Shown piece by piece: positions 1-7,033 of a DNA stretch of 11,703 bases. The stretch comes from an uncultured Bilophila sp. (GTDB taxonomy: Bacteria; Desulfobacterota; Desulfovibrionia; Desulfovibrionales; Desulfovibrionaceae). Below the pieces are notes generated by a model. The model was not told the origin of the DNA. It did not search any database and saw only the letters and a program-made list of their open reading frames with translations. The position numbers and the translations under genes are program-made. Within the stretch, counting starts at the first letter, position 1. Every line of letters starts with the position of its first letter. The DNA lies in the NCBI GenBank assembly GCA_902373525.1, contig CABKMN010000070.1:1-11703 (forward strand), read 5' to 3'.

Positions 1-12
1 AGAGAGGGGAGT

Positions 13-64
13 TTGAGGGGGGAGAGGGGACCTTTCTTCAGAAAGGTCCCCTCTCCCCCCTCAA
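13..64 (-). terminator. Perfect 24-bp palindrome downstream of dnaJ
   Basis: Positions 13-36 and 41-64 are exact reverse complements of each other around the 4-base loop TTCA. The hairpin begins 8 bases after the dnaJ stop codon, so it is placed to end the rpoZ-dnaJ transcript. No run of T follows it on the minus strand, so it is not a textbook intrinsic terminator; it may act as an RNA 3'-end stabiliser or be a dispersed palindromic repeat. A diverged half-copy lies at the right edge of the window. Confidence 0.7.
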
Positions 65-71
65 TATTTCG

Positions 72-1208
72 CTATTTCTTCTTTTTCTTGCTCTTGCCGC
101 CGCCGAGGAGGTTCTCGACGCCCTTGATGATCTTGTCGCCGATGGACTCTTCGGAGCTGGATTCGAACTCGCGGAGGAGTTCCTCCTGACGTGCGGAGAG
201 GTTGGTGGGCGTCTTGACCACGACCTCGACGAGCAGGTCGCCGTTGCGCTTCTGGTTGAGGAAGGGAAGCCCCTTGCCCGGCAGGCGCAGCACCGTGCCG
301 CTCTGCGTACCTCTGGCGATCTTGAGTTCGAGATCGCCGTCGAGGCCGGGCACCTTCATGGTGTGGCCGAGCGCAGCCTGCACGAAGGAGATTTCCCGTG
401 TCAGCACGAGGTCCTGTCCCTGACGGCGGAAGGTCTTGTCCTCGTCCACCGAAATGAACACGTACAGGTCGCCGTTCGGGCCGCCGTTGGTTCCGGCTTC
501 GCCCTCGTTGCGCAGACGCAGACGCGTCCCGGTATCCACGCCGGCGGGGATGCGGACCGAGAGGTCGCGGGTCTCCTGCACCTGCCCCTTGCCCCGGCAC
601 TTGGGGCAGGGCTTGGGAATGGTGAACCCTTCGCCGTGACAGGTCGGACAGGGCACCACGAACTGGAAAAAGCCCTGCGAATTGCGGACCTGACCGGAAC
701 CGCCGCACTGGCGGCAGGTTTCGCGGGACGACCCCGGAGCCGCCCCGGAGCCGCCGCATTCGTCACAGGAGGCCATCCGGGGGATGTTCAGGGTGATTTC
801 CGCTCCCCGCGCAGCCTGCGCGAAGGTGATGTTCAGATTGTAACGCAGGTCCGCGCCCGCCGTGGGACGCGGCCCGCTGCGGCGCGAGCCGCCCATGCTG
901 AAACCGAACATGTCGCCGAAGATATCCCCGAAATGGGCGAAAATATCTTCGGTGGACCCAAAGCCGCCGAAGTCTCCGCCGTTTCCGACGCCGGCGTGGC
1001 CGAACTGGTCGTACCGCGCCCGGCGTTCCGGGTCACGCAGGACTTCATAGGCCTCGGCGGCCTCCTTGAAACGCTGTTCGGCTTCGGGATTGTCGGGATT
1101 GTGGTCGGGATGGTTCTGGAGCGCCATTTTGCGGTAAGCCCGCTTGATTTCGTCTTCCGACGCATCGCGGGCAACACCGAGAACTTCGTAATAATCGCGT
1201 TGGGCCAT
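72..1208 (-). CDS. dnaJ: Chaperone protein DnaJ (Hsp40)
   Basis: A complete type I DnaJ of 378 aa, the usual family length. The J domain spans residues 1-70 with the HPD motif at 33-35, which stimulates the DnaK ATPase. A Gly/Phe-rich linker follows (about 72-117). The zinc-binding domain has four CxxC pairs, C148/C151, C165/C168, C187/C190 and C201/C204, each followed by a G-x-G type sequence such as CGGSG. The C-terminal substrate-binding domains run from about 210 to 350. The protein acts in the cytoplasm with DnaK and GrpE on unfolded polypeptides. It ends in an unusual tail of Lys residues (KSKKKKK). The ATG at 1208 gives the canonical start MAQRDYYEVLGV; no strong Shine-Dalgarno is seen, which fits translation coupled to rpoZ 27 bp upstream. 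Neither dnaK nor grpE is in the window. Confidence 0.97.
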   Translation of the reverse strand: MAQRDYYEVLGVARDASEDEIKRAYRKMALQNHPDHNPDNPEAEQRFKEAAEAYEVLRDPERRARYDQFGHAGVGNGGDFGGFGSTEDIFAHFGDIFGDMFGFSMGGSRRSGPRPTAGADLRYNLNITFAQAARGAEITLNIPRMASCDECGGSGAAPGSSRETCRQCGGSGQVRNSQGFFQFVVPCPTCHGEGFTIPKPCPKCRGKGQVQETRDLSVRIPAGVDTGTRLRLRNEGEAGTNGGPNGDLYVFISVDEDKTFRRQGQDLVLTREISFVQAALGHTMKVPGLDGDLELKIARGTQSGTVLRLPGKGLPFLNQKRNGDLLVEVVVKTPTNLSARQEELLREFESSSEESIGDKIIKGVENLLGGGKSKKKKK

Positions 1209-1235
1209 AGCGGTAGGGGTTTCCGGACGGAAAGA

Positions 1236-1472
1236 CTAGTCGTCCATGTCGGGTTGAGTTTCGCCGGTAGGCATATGGTAGTGGCTCATGTCTTCGGGGA
1301 AGACCTTTCCGGCGGCGATTTCACGCAGCGCGGTCACGGCTTCCTTGTTGCGCGACTCGACCAGAGGCTCGTAGCCCTCCCGGTACTGGCGCACGCGCTT
1401 GATCGCCATCTGCACGAGGAGAAAACGATTTTCGACGCGTTCCTGACAGTCTTCAACGGTGATGCGTGCCAT
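1236..1472 (-). CDS. rpoZ: DNA-directed RNA polymerase omega subunit
   Basis: A 78-aa protein with the omega signature: the N-terminus MARITVEDC, then ENRFLLVQMAIKRVRQ, then EAVTALREIAAGKV. Omega helps assemble beta' into core RNA polymerase. It is a little shorter than the E. coli subunit because the acidic C-terminal tail is brief. The ATG at 1472 is chosen because a GGAGG Shine-Dalgarno sits 8 bases upstream (1481-1485); a longer reading from a TTG at 1487 would start inside that ribosome site and is rejected. It is the first gene of a likely two-gene unit with dnaJ. Confidence 0.95.
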   Translation of the reverse strand: MARITVEDCQERVENRFLLVQMAIKRVRQYREGYEPLVESRNKEAVTALREIAAGKVFPEDMSHYHMPTGETQPDMDD

Positions 1473-1514
1473 GTTTGCGGCCTCCAAAAAAGACGGGCTT
1501 CTTCCAATCTCGTA

Positions 1515-1542
1515 ACTCTAAGCCCGAAAGCGTATTTGTCCA
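1515..1542 (-). promoter_or_regulatory. Candidate sigma-70 promoter of rpoZ-dnaJ
   Basis: On the minus strand TGGACA (1542 to 1537, 5 of 6 matches to the -35 consensus) is separated by 16 bases from TAGAGT (1520 to 1515, 4 of 6 matches to the -10 consensus). The -10 lies about 40 bases upstream of the rpoZ start. This is pattern matching by eye only, with no transcript evidence. Confidence 0.35.
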
Positions 1543-1608
1543 GAGGGGAAAAAACCCGGCATATGTCAGTGTGAAAGAGGCAATCAATAACCCGCTTCCG
1601 GAACGGTG

Positions 1609-2982
1609 TCAACAGGCGACCATACTTACGGCCAGCCCTCCGAGGGATGTCTCCTTGAATTTGCAGCTCATTTCCCGTCCCGTCTCGGCCATTGCGGCGA
1701 TGGCGGCGTCGAGGGACACGCGCTGCGAATAGGGGTCCGTGCCGGAGGTGATCACCGCGGCGTTGTAGGCCTTGACCGCGCCCATCGCGTTGCGCTCGAT
1801 GCAGGGAATCTGCACGTAGCCCTGCACCGGATCGCAGGTGATGCCGAGGTGGTGCTCCAGCGCCACCTCCGCCGCGTTCTCGGTCACGCGGGACCGGTAG
1901 CCGCGCGCGTCGGCCACGAAAGCCGCCGCCATCGCGGACGCCACCCCGATTTCGCCCTGACAGCCGACCTCGGCCCCGGCGATGCTCGCGTTGTGCTTGG
2001 CGACGAAGCCGACCGCCGCCGCCGCGAGGAAGGCTTCGCGGATGGCCCGGTCCCCGATGAACAGTTCATGGCGCATGGCGTACACCAGCGCGGGCATGAC
2101 CCCGGCGGAACCGCAGGTGGGCGCGGTGACGATGACCCCGCCCGAGGCGTTCTCCTCCGCCGTGGCGAAGGCGTAGGCGTTGATCCGGGTCAGGAACTGA
2201 TCGGGCGAGGAGTGCATGCGCGAGGCCTGCTGCCAGAGCATGCGGGCCTTGCGCTGGACCTTGAGGGGGCCGGGGAGCTGGCCTTCGGCGTCCAGCCCGC
2301 GGCGGACGCCGCTTTCCATGTGATCGATGATCTCGTTGAGGGAATGAATGATCGCGGGCCGCGACGCGCCGGTGATCGCCATTTCGTTGTCGAGAATGAT
2401 CTCGTAAATGTTGAGGCCCTTCTCCTTCACAATGGCCCGCAATTCGGTCATATTCGAATAGCGGTGAACAGGCTCCCCGAGCACGGGAGCCGTCCATCCC
2501 TTCCACTGGATGAAGCCGCCGCCCACGGAGTAATATTCCTGCGAATGCAGCACGTTGTCCTCGCCGTCCAGCAGTTCTGCGACCAGCGTGTTGCTGTAGG
2601 GGTAGTCGTGGATGATCGCGTCGTGGCTCACGTCCGAGACGCGGATCGACGCTTCGCCGTCGCCGAGCGGGCGTTTGTGCGGCGTATGGGGGTTGTCCAT
2701 GAGGTTCCGGAGCAGGCTGGGGGGGCAGCATTCCGGAGCCGTGCCCAGCAGCCCGGCGACGACGGCGGCGTCGGTGCCGTGGCCCGTGCCCGTGGCGCTG
2801 AGGGACCCGTAGAGGCGCACGCGGAAGCGTACGGCCCGCACGAGCAGATCGCGCGGCAGCCCGGCGCATTCCTCCGCGAAATGGTAGCCCGCCTTCATGG
2901 GGCCGATGGTATGGGAACTGGAGGGGCCGGGGCCCACCTTGAACAGATCAAACAGGGTCGTATTGATGCAGGAAGGCGTCAT
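1609..2982 (-). CDS. sdaA: L-serine dehydratase (L-serine ammonia-lyase), single-chain iron-sulfur type
   Basis: A complete 457-aa enzyme converting L-serine to pyruvate and ammonia in the cytoplasm. The beta domain is N-terminal, with the conserved VGPGPSSSHTIGP at 16-28. The alpha (catalytic) domain follows, with TAPTCGSAGVMPAL (287-299), the GAEVGCQGE region (C341), TCDPVQG (C383) and IPCIERNAMG (C394). These three Cys match the known ligands of the oxygen-sensitive [4Fe-4S] cluster. The last residue is Cys457, equivalent to the C-terminal Cys that fills the fourth ligand site in the Legionella enzyme. The ATG at 2982 has GGAGG 8 bases upstream (2991-2995); the longer upstream open frame is untranslated leader. 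The gene is divergent from a MarC-family gene. The sequence gives no reason to doubt activity. Confidence 0.96.
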   Translation of the reverse strand: MTPSCINTTLFDLFKVGPGPSSSHTIGPMKAGYHFAEECAGLPRDLLVRAVRFRVRLYGSLSATGTGHGTDAAVVAGLLGTAPECCPPSLLRNLMDNPHTPHKRPLGDGEASIRVSDVSHDAIIHDYPYSNTLVAELLDGEDNVLHSQEYYSVGGGFIQWKGWTAPVLGEPVHRYSNMTELRAIVKEKGLNIYEIILDNEMAITGASRPAIIHSLNEIIDHMESGVRRGLDAEGQLPGPLKVQRKARMLWQQASRMHSSPDQFLTRINAYAFATAEENASGGVIVTAPTCGSAGVMPALVYAMRHELFIGDRAIREAFLAAAAVGFVAKHNASIAGAEVGCQGEIGVASAMAAAFVADARGYRSRVTENAAEVALEHHLGITCDPVQGYVQIPCIERNAMGAVKAYNAAVITSGTDPYSQRVSLDAAIAAMAETGREMSCKFKETSLGGLAVSMVAC

Positions 2983-3154
2983 GAAGCGTTCCTCCGTGCG
3001 GGCCTCCGGCCCGGTTGCAAGCCGTCGCCGTCCGTTGCGGGCGGCGAAAACGCGCGGCCCTGACGGCCACAGAATTTCTTTGATCAAAAAAACAGTGGAA
3101 CACCGGCACGTTGTCCTTGAATGCGAAAAAAAGCTCTTGAAGAATCCTGACTTC

Positions 3155-3183
3155 CTTGTATGGTGGCCCGGCTCATTGGTCAA
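3155..3183 (-). promoter_or_regulatory. Candidate sigma-70 promoter of sdaA
   Basis: On the minus strand TTGACC (3183 to 3178, 5 of 6 to consensus) and TACAAG (3160 to 3155, 4 of 6) are spaced by 17 bases. This would give sdaA a leader of about 165 bases. A weaker pair on the plus strand, TTGAAG at 3137-3142 and TATGGT at 3159-3164 with a 16-base spacer, could serve the divergent marC gene and overlaps this site, so the two units may share control. Both calls are by eye. Confidence 0.3.
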
Positions 3184-3258
3184 TCAATCAAAACATGCGC
3201 CCGGTGCGAGTGCTCCCTCGCGCATTCCATAACCGCTTTGCGGGGTAGTGAGAAGACT

Positions 3259-3870
3259 ATGGATTACAGTATCGGAGAATTTTTCAGTTCGGTCATCAAA
3301 CTTTTCGCCCTGCTGACGCCTCCCGCCGCCCTGAGCGCCTTTCTGAGCGGGACGCAGACCTACGGCGGACGCCGCAAGCGCCGCACGGCCCTGCGGACGG
3401 GCGCGGCGGTCTTCATCGTGGGCACGGTGCTGTACTTTTTCGGCGAATCGCTGTTCAGCGTATTCGGGTTCACGCTGGACGCCTTCCGAATCGGGGCCGG
3501 AGCGCTGCTGTTCCTGACCTCCGTGGCGCTCATGGGCGAACAGCGCGAGTCGCACACGCCCGACAGCCCGGACGAGGACATCAGCGTGGTGCCGCTGGCC
3601 ATCCCGATCTGCATGGGTCCGGCGAGCATCGGTACTCTGATGGTCCTCGGCGCGTCGGCCCACAGCCTGACGGAACGCATCATCGGTTCGGCGGCCCTGT
3701 TCGTGGCCTCGGCGCTGATTACCCTCATGCTGCTGATGGCGAACCACGTACAGCGCATCCTCGGCAAGACCGGCCTCGCGGTGCTTTCCAAGCTCACGGG
3801 CCTCCTCCTCGCCGCCATCGCCGCGCAGGTCGTGTTCACCGGCGTCAAGAATTTCCTGATCGTAGGGTAA
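3259..3870 (+). CDS. MarC/SnatA-family integral membrane protein
   Basis: A 203-aa, very hydrophobic protein with about six predicted membrane segments. It carries the features of the MarC (UPF0056, NAAT) family: an N-terminal FFSSVIKLFALLTPPAALSAFL segment, the arginine-rich loop GGRRKRRTALRTG, FGESLFSVFGFTLDAFRIGAGALLF in the next helices, the central VVPLAIPICMGPASIGTLMV, and a C-terminal LTGLLLAAIAAQ. Most MarC proteins have no known function; one archaeal member (SnatA) was shown to carry small neutral amino acids. The start is the ATG at 3259, with GTGAG six bases upstream, because it places the first helix as in relatives; the open frame extends further 5' without a good start. It sits back to back with the serine dehydratase gene, so a serine, glycine or alanine transporter or exporter is a reasonable inference, not shown by the sequence. 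Confidence 0.88.
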   Translation: MDYSIGEFFSSVIKLFALLTPPAALSAFLSGTQTYGGRRKRRTALRTGAAVFIVGTVLYFFGESLFSVFGFTLDAFRIGAGALLFLTSVALMGEQRESHTPDSPDEDISVVPLAIPICMGPASIGTLMVLGASAHSLTERIIGSAALFVASALITLMLLMANHVQRILGKTGLAVLSKLTGLLLAAIAAQVVFTGVKNFLIVG

Positions 3871-4393
3871 GATCGGAAGAGAGCTTGGGGAAGGGGCGAC
3901 GTTCGGAAGAGGCCCCGCGTTTCCTCCCGCCCGCTGCCACATCGGCTCGCGCGCCCTTCTCCGGCAAAACGTCGCGTTTGCCGAATCCCCGTTCGCATAT
4001 TTTCCATGCGGAGCAACGCCCGAAGAGTATTCCGGGCGTCGCTCCGCTCTCCTCCGCGACGGAAAACGGTTGCCGTCTTGTTTCCCGACTTTTCTGAGAG
4101 ATACCGAAGAGCGCGCCTTACGTTCGGCAACGGAAAAACGTTGAAACATGTCGCCCATGCGCCATGAAGCGAAGGCGCGGCATCGTCGTAATGACTCCAT
4201 CTTTGTATGCTAGAGCCATCGTCATGCGGTGAAGGCGCAACAAGCGAATCCCGTGACGGAGCCTTTCTTGTCGGCAAGGAAGACGGAGCCGCCCGCCCCC
4301 AAACGGCCTCGGTGATGAAGCGCACCCGCCGGGAAGCGCTCCTCCAGCGTGCCGGTCTGGAAAGGCCGTTGGAGGGTTCCGGGAAAAGACCGG
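3871..4393. other. 523-bp intergenic stretch with no convincing gene
   Basis: Open frames cross this stretch on both strands, but none has a plausible start, a Shine-Dalgarno or a recognisable protein, and those on the minus strand are continuations of frames antisense to the MarC gene. It holds a hairpin at 4008-4047, a short inverted repeat at 3962-3968/3977-3983, and an 8-bp inverted repeat (4351-4358 and 4387-4394) that ends on the stop codon of the DHH gene and could fold in that gene's 3' end. No T-run follows any of these. A small RNA or a decayed gene cannot be excluded. Confidence 0.5.
4008..4047. repeat. 15-bp inverted repeat with one mismatch (hairpin)
   Basis: The arms 4008-4022 and 4033-4047 pair over 15 positions with one mismatch and a 10-base loop (AAGAGTATTC) that can itself zip up further. 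The hairpin is isolated in the gap between the MarC gene and the DHH gene. It has no poly-T on either side, so it is not a typical intrinsic terminator. It may be part of an RNA, a dispersed palindrome or a relic. Confidence 0.6.
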
Positions 4394-5410
4394 CTACGCC
4401 TCGGCGGCTTCCGGCTCGTCCGGGGCTTCTTTCTTCTTTTGCGGCGTCTCGGTGAGCTTGCGGTAGACGAACACGTCCACGCTGCGGCCTTCGGTGGCGG
4501 AAAGGGGGAATTCGGCGCGGGCAAGGGCGCGGTGTCCTCCGGCGTTGCCGAACCCGCCGAGTCGGGAGGCTGCGAAGGCCCCGAGATCAAGATGCCCGTC
4601 CCCCCGGAAGATGACCACGACCGTATCGTTGTAGACGCCGCAGATGGCGACCCATTTCAGGCCGTGTACGCGGGTGAAGAAATCCGCCACCACCACGAGG
4701 ATGTCCGGGTTTTCCACCGTGCCCAGATAGCAGTAGGCCCCGGAACGGTACTGGTGCATGGACGAAAAGGCCCGTCCGAAATACTTGAGCCACTCGGGCA
4801 GGTATTCGCTGCGGAGAATGCGCGTGAGCAGGGCGGTATCGCCGTGCGCGGCGAGGTACTGGTAGGCGCGGAGGTCCGTTTCCGTGCCCGTGCGGGTGAA
4901 GGTGGCGGTATCCGTGCGGATGCCGTATTGCAGGGCGGTCGCCAGCCGGATGCCGGGCCGGATATGGTAGGCCCGCAGGTATTCGGCCAGCAGCGTGCTC
5001 ACCGCGCCGTACTGGGGCCGGATGTCGACGTAGGCCGCTTCGACGGGGTGTTCCGCCACAACGGGATGGTGATCGATGACGATGGAGAACGGGATGCCCT
5101 CGAACGCGGGATTGTGGTGGGGCTGCGAATCGACCATCGCGAACCGCGTGTACGAGGCTTTCAGACGGTCGGTCAAAGGGACCATGGGGATACGCAGGTA
5201 GCGGATCATCGCCAGATTGTCGGGCCGCGAAATTTCGTTGATGCGGGCGATGGTGACTTTCCCCGTGCGATGGGACATGATCCGCTTGAGCGCCATCGCG
5301 GAGGCCATGGCATCCGGATCGGCGTTGATGACGATCAGCCAGTCGTCATTGCGCGAAAACAGTTCCAGCAATTGCGTAAGGCGCGCACTGAGCTTGTGAT
5401 TGGACGGCAT
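4394..5410 (-). CDS. DHH/DHHA1-family phosphoesterase (NrnA/RecJ-like)
   Basis: A 338-aa protein with both domains of the family. The DHH domain has motif I as INADPDAMASAMAL (D31, D33), a second metal site in AMVDSQP (D94), the name-giving VIDHHP with D113-H114-H115, and GIRTDT (D167). The C-terminal DHHA1 domain has the nucleotide-binding GFGNAGGHRALAR (GGH at 291-293). Relatives hydrolyse short RNA or DNA oligonucleotides (nanoRNase), 3'-phosphoadenosine 5'-phosphate or cyclic dinucleotide products with Mn2+; which of these applies here cannot be told. Motif I begins with Asn where NrnA has His. The acidic tail (QKKKEAPDEPEAAEA) looks disordered. The ATG at 5410 is preceded by AGGGGGGAAG about 7 bases away; the upstream open frame only reads through the maf start. 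The gene diverges from maf across 82 bp. Confidence 0.9.
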   Translation of the reverse strand: MPSNHKLSARLTQLLELFSRNDDWLIVINADPDAMASAMALKRIMSHRTGKVTIARINEISRPDNLAMIRYLRIPMVPLTDRLKASYTRFAMVDSQPHHNPAFEGIPFSIVIDHHPVVAEHPVEAAYVDIRPQYGAVSTLLAEYLRAYHIRPGIRLATALQYGIRTDTATFTRTGTETDLRAYQYLAAHGDTALLTRILRSEYLPEWLKYFGRAFSSMHQYRSGAYCYLGTVENPDILVVVADFFTRVHGLKWVAICGVYNDTVVVIFRGDGHLDLGAFAASRLGGFGNAGGHRALARAEFPLSATEGRSVDVFVYRKLTETPQKKKEAPDEPEAAEA

Positions 5411-5492
5411 GACGGCTTCCCCCCTGTGGAGCCACGCTATCCCCTTCCGAAAACTTTTTCCAGTAGTATGGTCGCCCAAAAGGATTGAATCC

Positions 5493-6143
5493 GTGAAAGA
5501 AATCCAACATTCCGGCGCGTTCCGCGCACTCCGGCCTCTTGTCCTCGCCTCGGCCTCTCCCCGCAGACGCGAACTGCTCGGCAGCCTCGGACTCGATTTC
5601 TCCATCCGCGTGGTGGAAGGCTCCGAACCGGCCCCGACCCCGGACGACGATCCCGCCGCCTACGTCATGCGCGCCGCCCAAGCCAAGGCCGAAGCCGTAG
5701 CCCGCGTCGTGGAAACGCCCGGCGCGGTGGTGCTCGGATCGGACACCATCGTGGTGCTGCATGAAACGTCCGGCCCGGTGATCCTCGGCAAGCCCGCCAA
5801 CCGGGACGAGGCGCTGGCCATGCTCCTGCACCTGTCCGGGCGCACGCACACGGTGTACACGGGCTGCTGCATCGTCTGGCTGGGTGAAGACGGCCCCCGA
5901 ACGGAACTGTTCCACGACGCGGCGGACGTCACCTTCGCGGAATGGCCGGAAGACGTGCTCCGCGCCTACGCCGCCACCGGCGAATGCGACGACAAGGCGG
6001 GCTCCTACGCCATACAGGGCCTCGGCTCCTTCCTCGTCTCGGAAATCAGAGGCCAGTGGGCCACCATCGTCGGCCTCCCCGTCCTCACCGTGGCGAAACG
6101 GCTTCTGGAAGGGAGAGGGATTGAGGGGAAAAAAAATTATTGA
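5493..6143 (+). CDS. maf: Maf-family nucleoside triphosphate pyrophosphatase (YhdE type)
   Basis: A 216-aa Maf protein, slightly longer than the usual 190-200 because of an N-terminal extension of about 15 residues. It shows LASASPRRRELL (SASPRR at 20-25), LGSDTIVV with catalytic Asp84, LGKP at 98-101, and ECDDKAGSYAIQG (165-176). The DKAG-Y-AIQ form marks the YhdE subgroup, which hydrolyses dTTP, UTP and modified pyrimidine nucleotides to monophosphates, rather than the m7GTP-specific YceF subgroup. The substrate is inferred from that motif. The start is the GTG at 5493 because AAGGA lies 8 bases upstream (5480-5484) and no ATG is in frame at a suitable place. A TAGTAT at 5464-5469 could be its -10 element. 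The 3' end overlaps the pilin gene on the other strand by 7 bases. Confidence 0.93.
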   Translation: MKEIQHSGAFRALRPLVLASASPRRRELLGSLGLDFSIRVVEGSEPAPTPDDDPAAYVMRAAQAKAEAVARVVETPGAVVLGSDTIVVLHETSGPVILGKPANRDEALAMLLHLSGRTHTVYTGCCIVWLGEDGPRTELFHDAADVTFAEWPEDVLRAYAATGECDDKAGSYAIQGLGSFLVSEIRGQWATIVGLPVLTVAKRLLEGRGIEGKKNY

Positions 6144-6988
6144 AAGACTGATTTATCAACTATTATTCTTCCGACACCGTGTCCAGTTTCAAGAGCTTGA
6201 GAAAACATCTTGGGATCAAACCCCATATTTTTCAGTGCCGTGGTTGCCTGCTGAATATCTTTTTGACTTGTATGCACATATTTATCATGCACAATCTGCT
6301 TTTTAGAACCGGAGTCAGTGTAGACATCCATATTCCATATCTGAATTGTATCATCACCCATGTCTTGTAATTTAAATACGACCTTTTCCTTACCAGTTCC
6401 TTGGAATGTGAACTCCGCTGTAGAAGTTCCATCTTTAGTATTCCAGTTGTTGCCCAGCGAAACGTTAACCCCGTTTGCTAAAGTAAGTGACGTCTCAACA
6501 GAAATGTCTTTATGATTCTTTGTCCTTCTTTGATCCAAATAATCAAGGACATTGGAAACTAAAAATCTTGATGCGACATTGGACAAAGAGTCCTCATCAC
6601 ACGACGGCAGATACAGCTTTGCACCTGTCTCAACCACATTGCCGTTTTGGCCTCGTTGAGCGGAAACATCCGTTCCGGCGGTGGTGATGGTTCCTGCCGT
6701 AAGAATGAACTCCCCGAACGTACCGTTACCATCATCGCTCAGTTTATTGACTTCATTGACTTTCTCGACAGCTTCCTCGCAGGTTTTCCCCTGCAAAATC
6801 TGCTGTCCGAAAGAAAGCTGGATACGCGCCTGCGCTTCGGCCACGGCGGAGAGGGCGGCCTTCTTTTCGGATTCTTCCTGAAGGTCGAAATATTTGGGGA
6901 CGGCGACGGCGGCGAGGATGCCGAGAATGACCAACACCGAAATGATTTCGATCAGCGTAAACCCGGCGTGAGCGGAACGCATGTTCAT
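6137..6988 (-). CDS. Type IV pilin-like (prepilin) protein with class III signal
   Basis: A 283-aa protein starting MNMRSAHAG, then FTLIEIISVLVILGILAAVAVPKY. Prepilin peptidase would cut after Gly9 and methylate Phe10; Glu14 is the conserved +5 Glu of pilins and pseudopilins. The hydrophobic helix (10-30) anchors the subunit in the inner membrane and forms the filament core. C70 and C130 may form a disulfide in the globular head. At 283 aa it is much longer than a typical 130-170 aa pilin. No assembly ATPase, secretin or prepilin peptidase is nearby, so it could be a minor pilin, a pseudopilin or a secreted adhesin subunit. The ATG at 6988 has AGG 8 bases upstream. The first 50 codons are about 57% GC, but the last 240 bases examined (6181-6420) are about 40%, far below the neighbours, suggesting transfer or allelic exchange of the head domain. 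Confidence 0.9.
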   Translation of the reverse strand: MNMRSAHAGFTLIEIISVLVILGILAAVAVPKYFDLQEESEKKAALSAVAEAQARIQLSFGQQILQGKTCEEAVEKVNEVNKLSDDGNGTFGEFILTAGTITTAGTDVSAQRGQNGNVVETGAKLYLPSCDEDSLSNVASRFLVSNVLDYLDQRRTKNHKDISVETSLTLANGVNVSLGNNWNTKDGTSTAEFTFQGTGKEKVVFKLQDMGDDTIQIWNMDVYTDSGSKKQIVHDKYVHTSQKDIQQATTALKNMGFDPKMFSQALETGHGVGRIIVDKSVFQ

Positions 6989-7033
6989 GTTTTTTTCCTG
7001 TAGTCTATGAGGATGACAACGGGGCGATGGGAT

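Noticed and set aside
1606..3063. 485-codon open frame on the plus strand over sdaA
   Set aside because: It is antisense to a clearly recognised enzyme, is rich in Arg, Gly and His as expected for a GC-rich shadow frame, and matches no family.
3079..3088. Ten-base palindrome TTTGATCAAA in the sdaA leader, considered as a regulator site
   Set aside because: It lacks the spacer expected for FNR or CRP sites and a palindrome this short is common by chance.
3870..3881. Match of 12 bases to the core of a common Illumina adapter, starting at the last base of the MarC gene stop codon
   Set aside because: The match ends at AGATCGGAAGAG; the next bases (AGCTTG) differ from either standard adapter continuation, and the flanks look like ordinary genomic DNA. 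Probably chance, though read coverage across the site would settle it.
4222..4590. Minus-strand frame of 122 codons reading past the end of the DHH gene
   Set aside because: Its first half overlaps the DHH gene out of frame, it has no ribosome site, and the part in the gap resembles no known protein.
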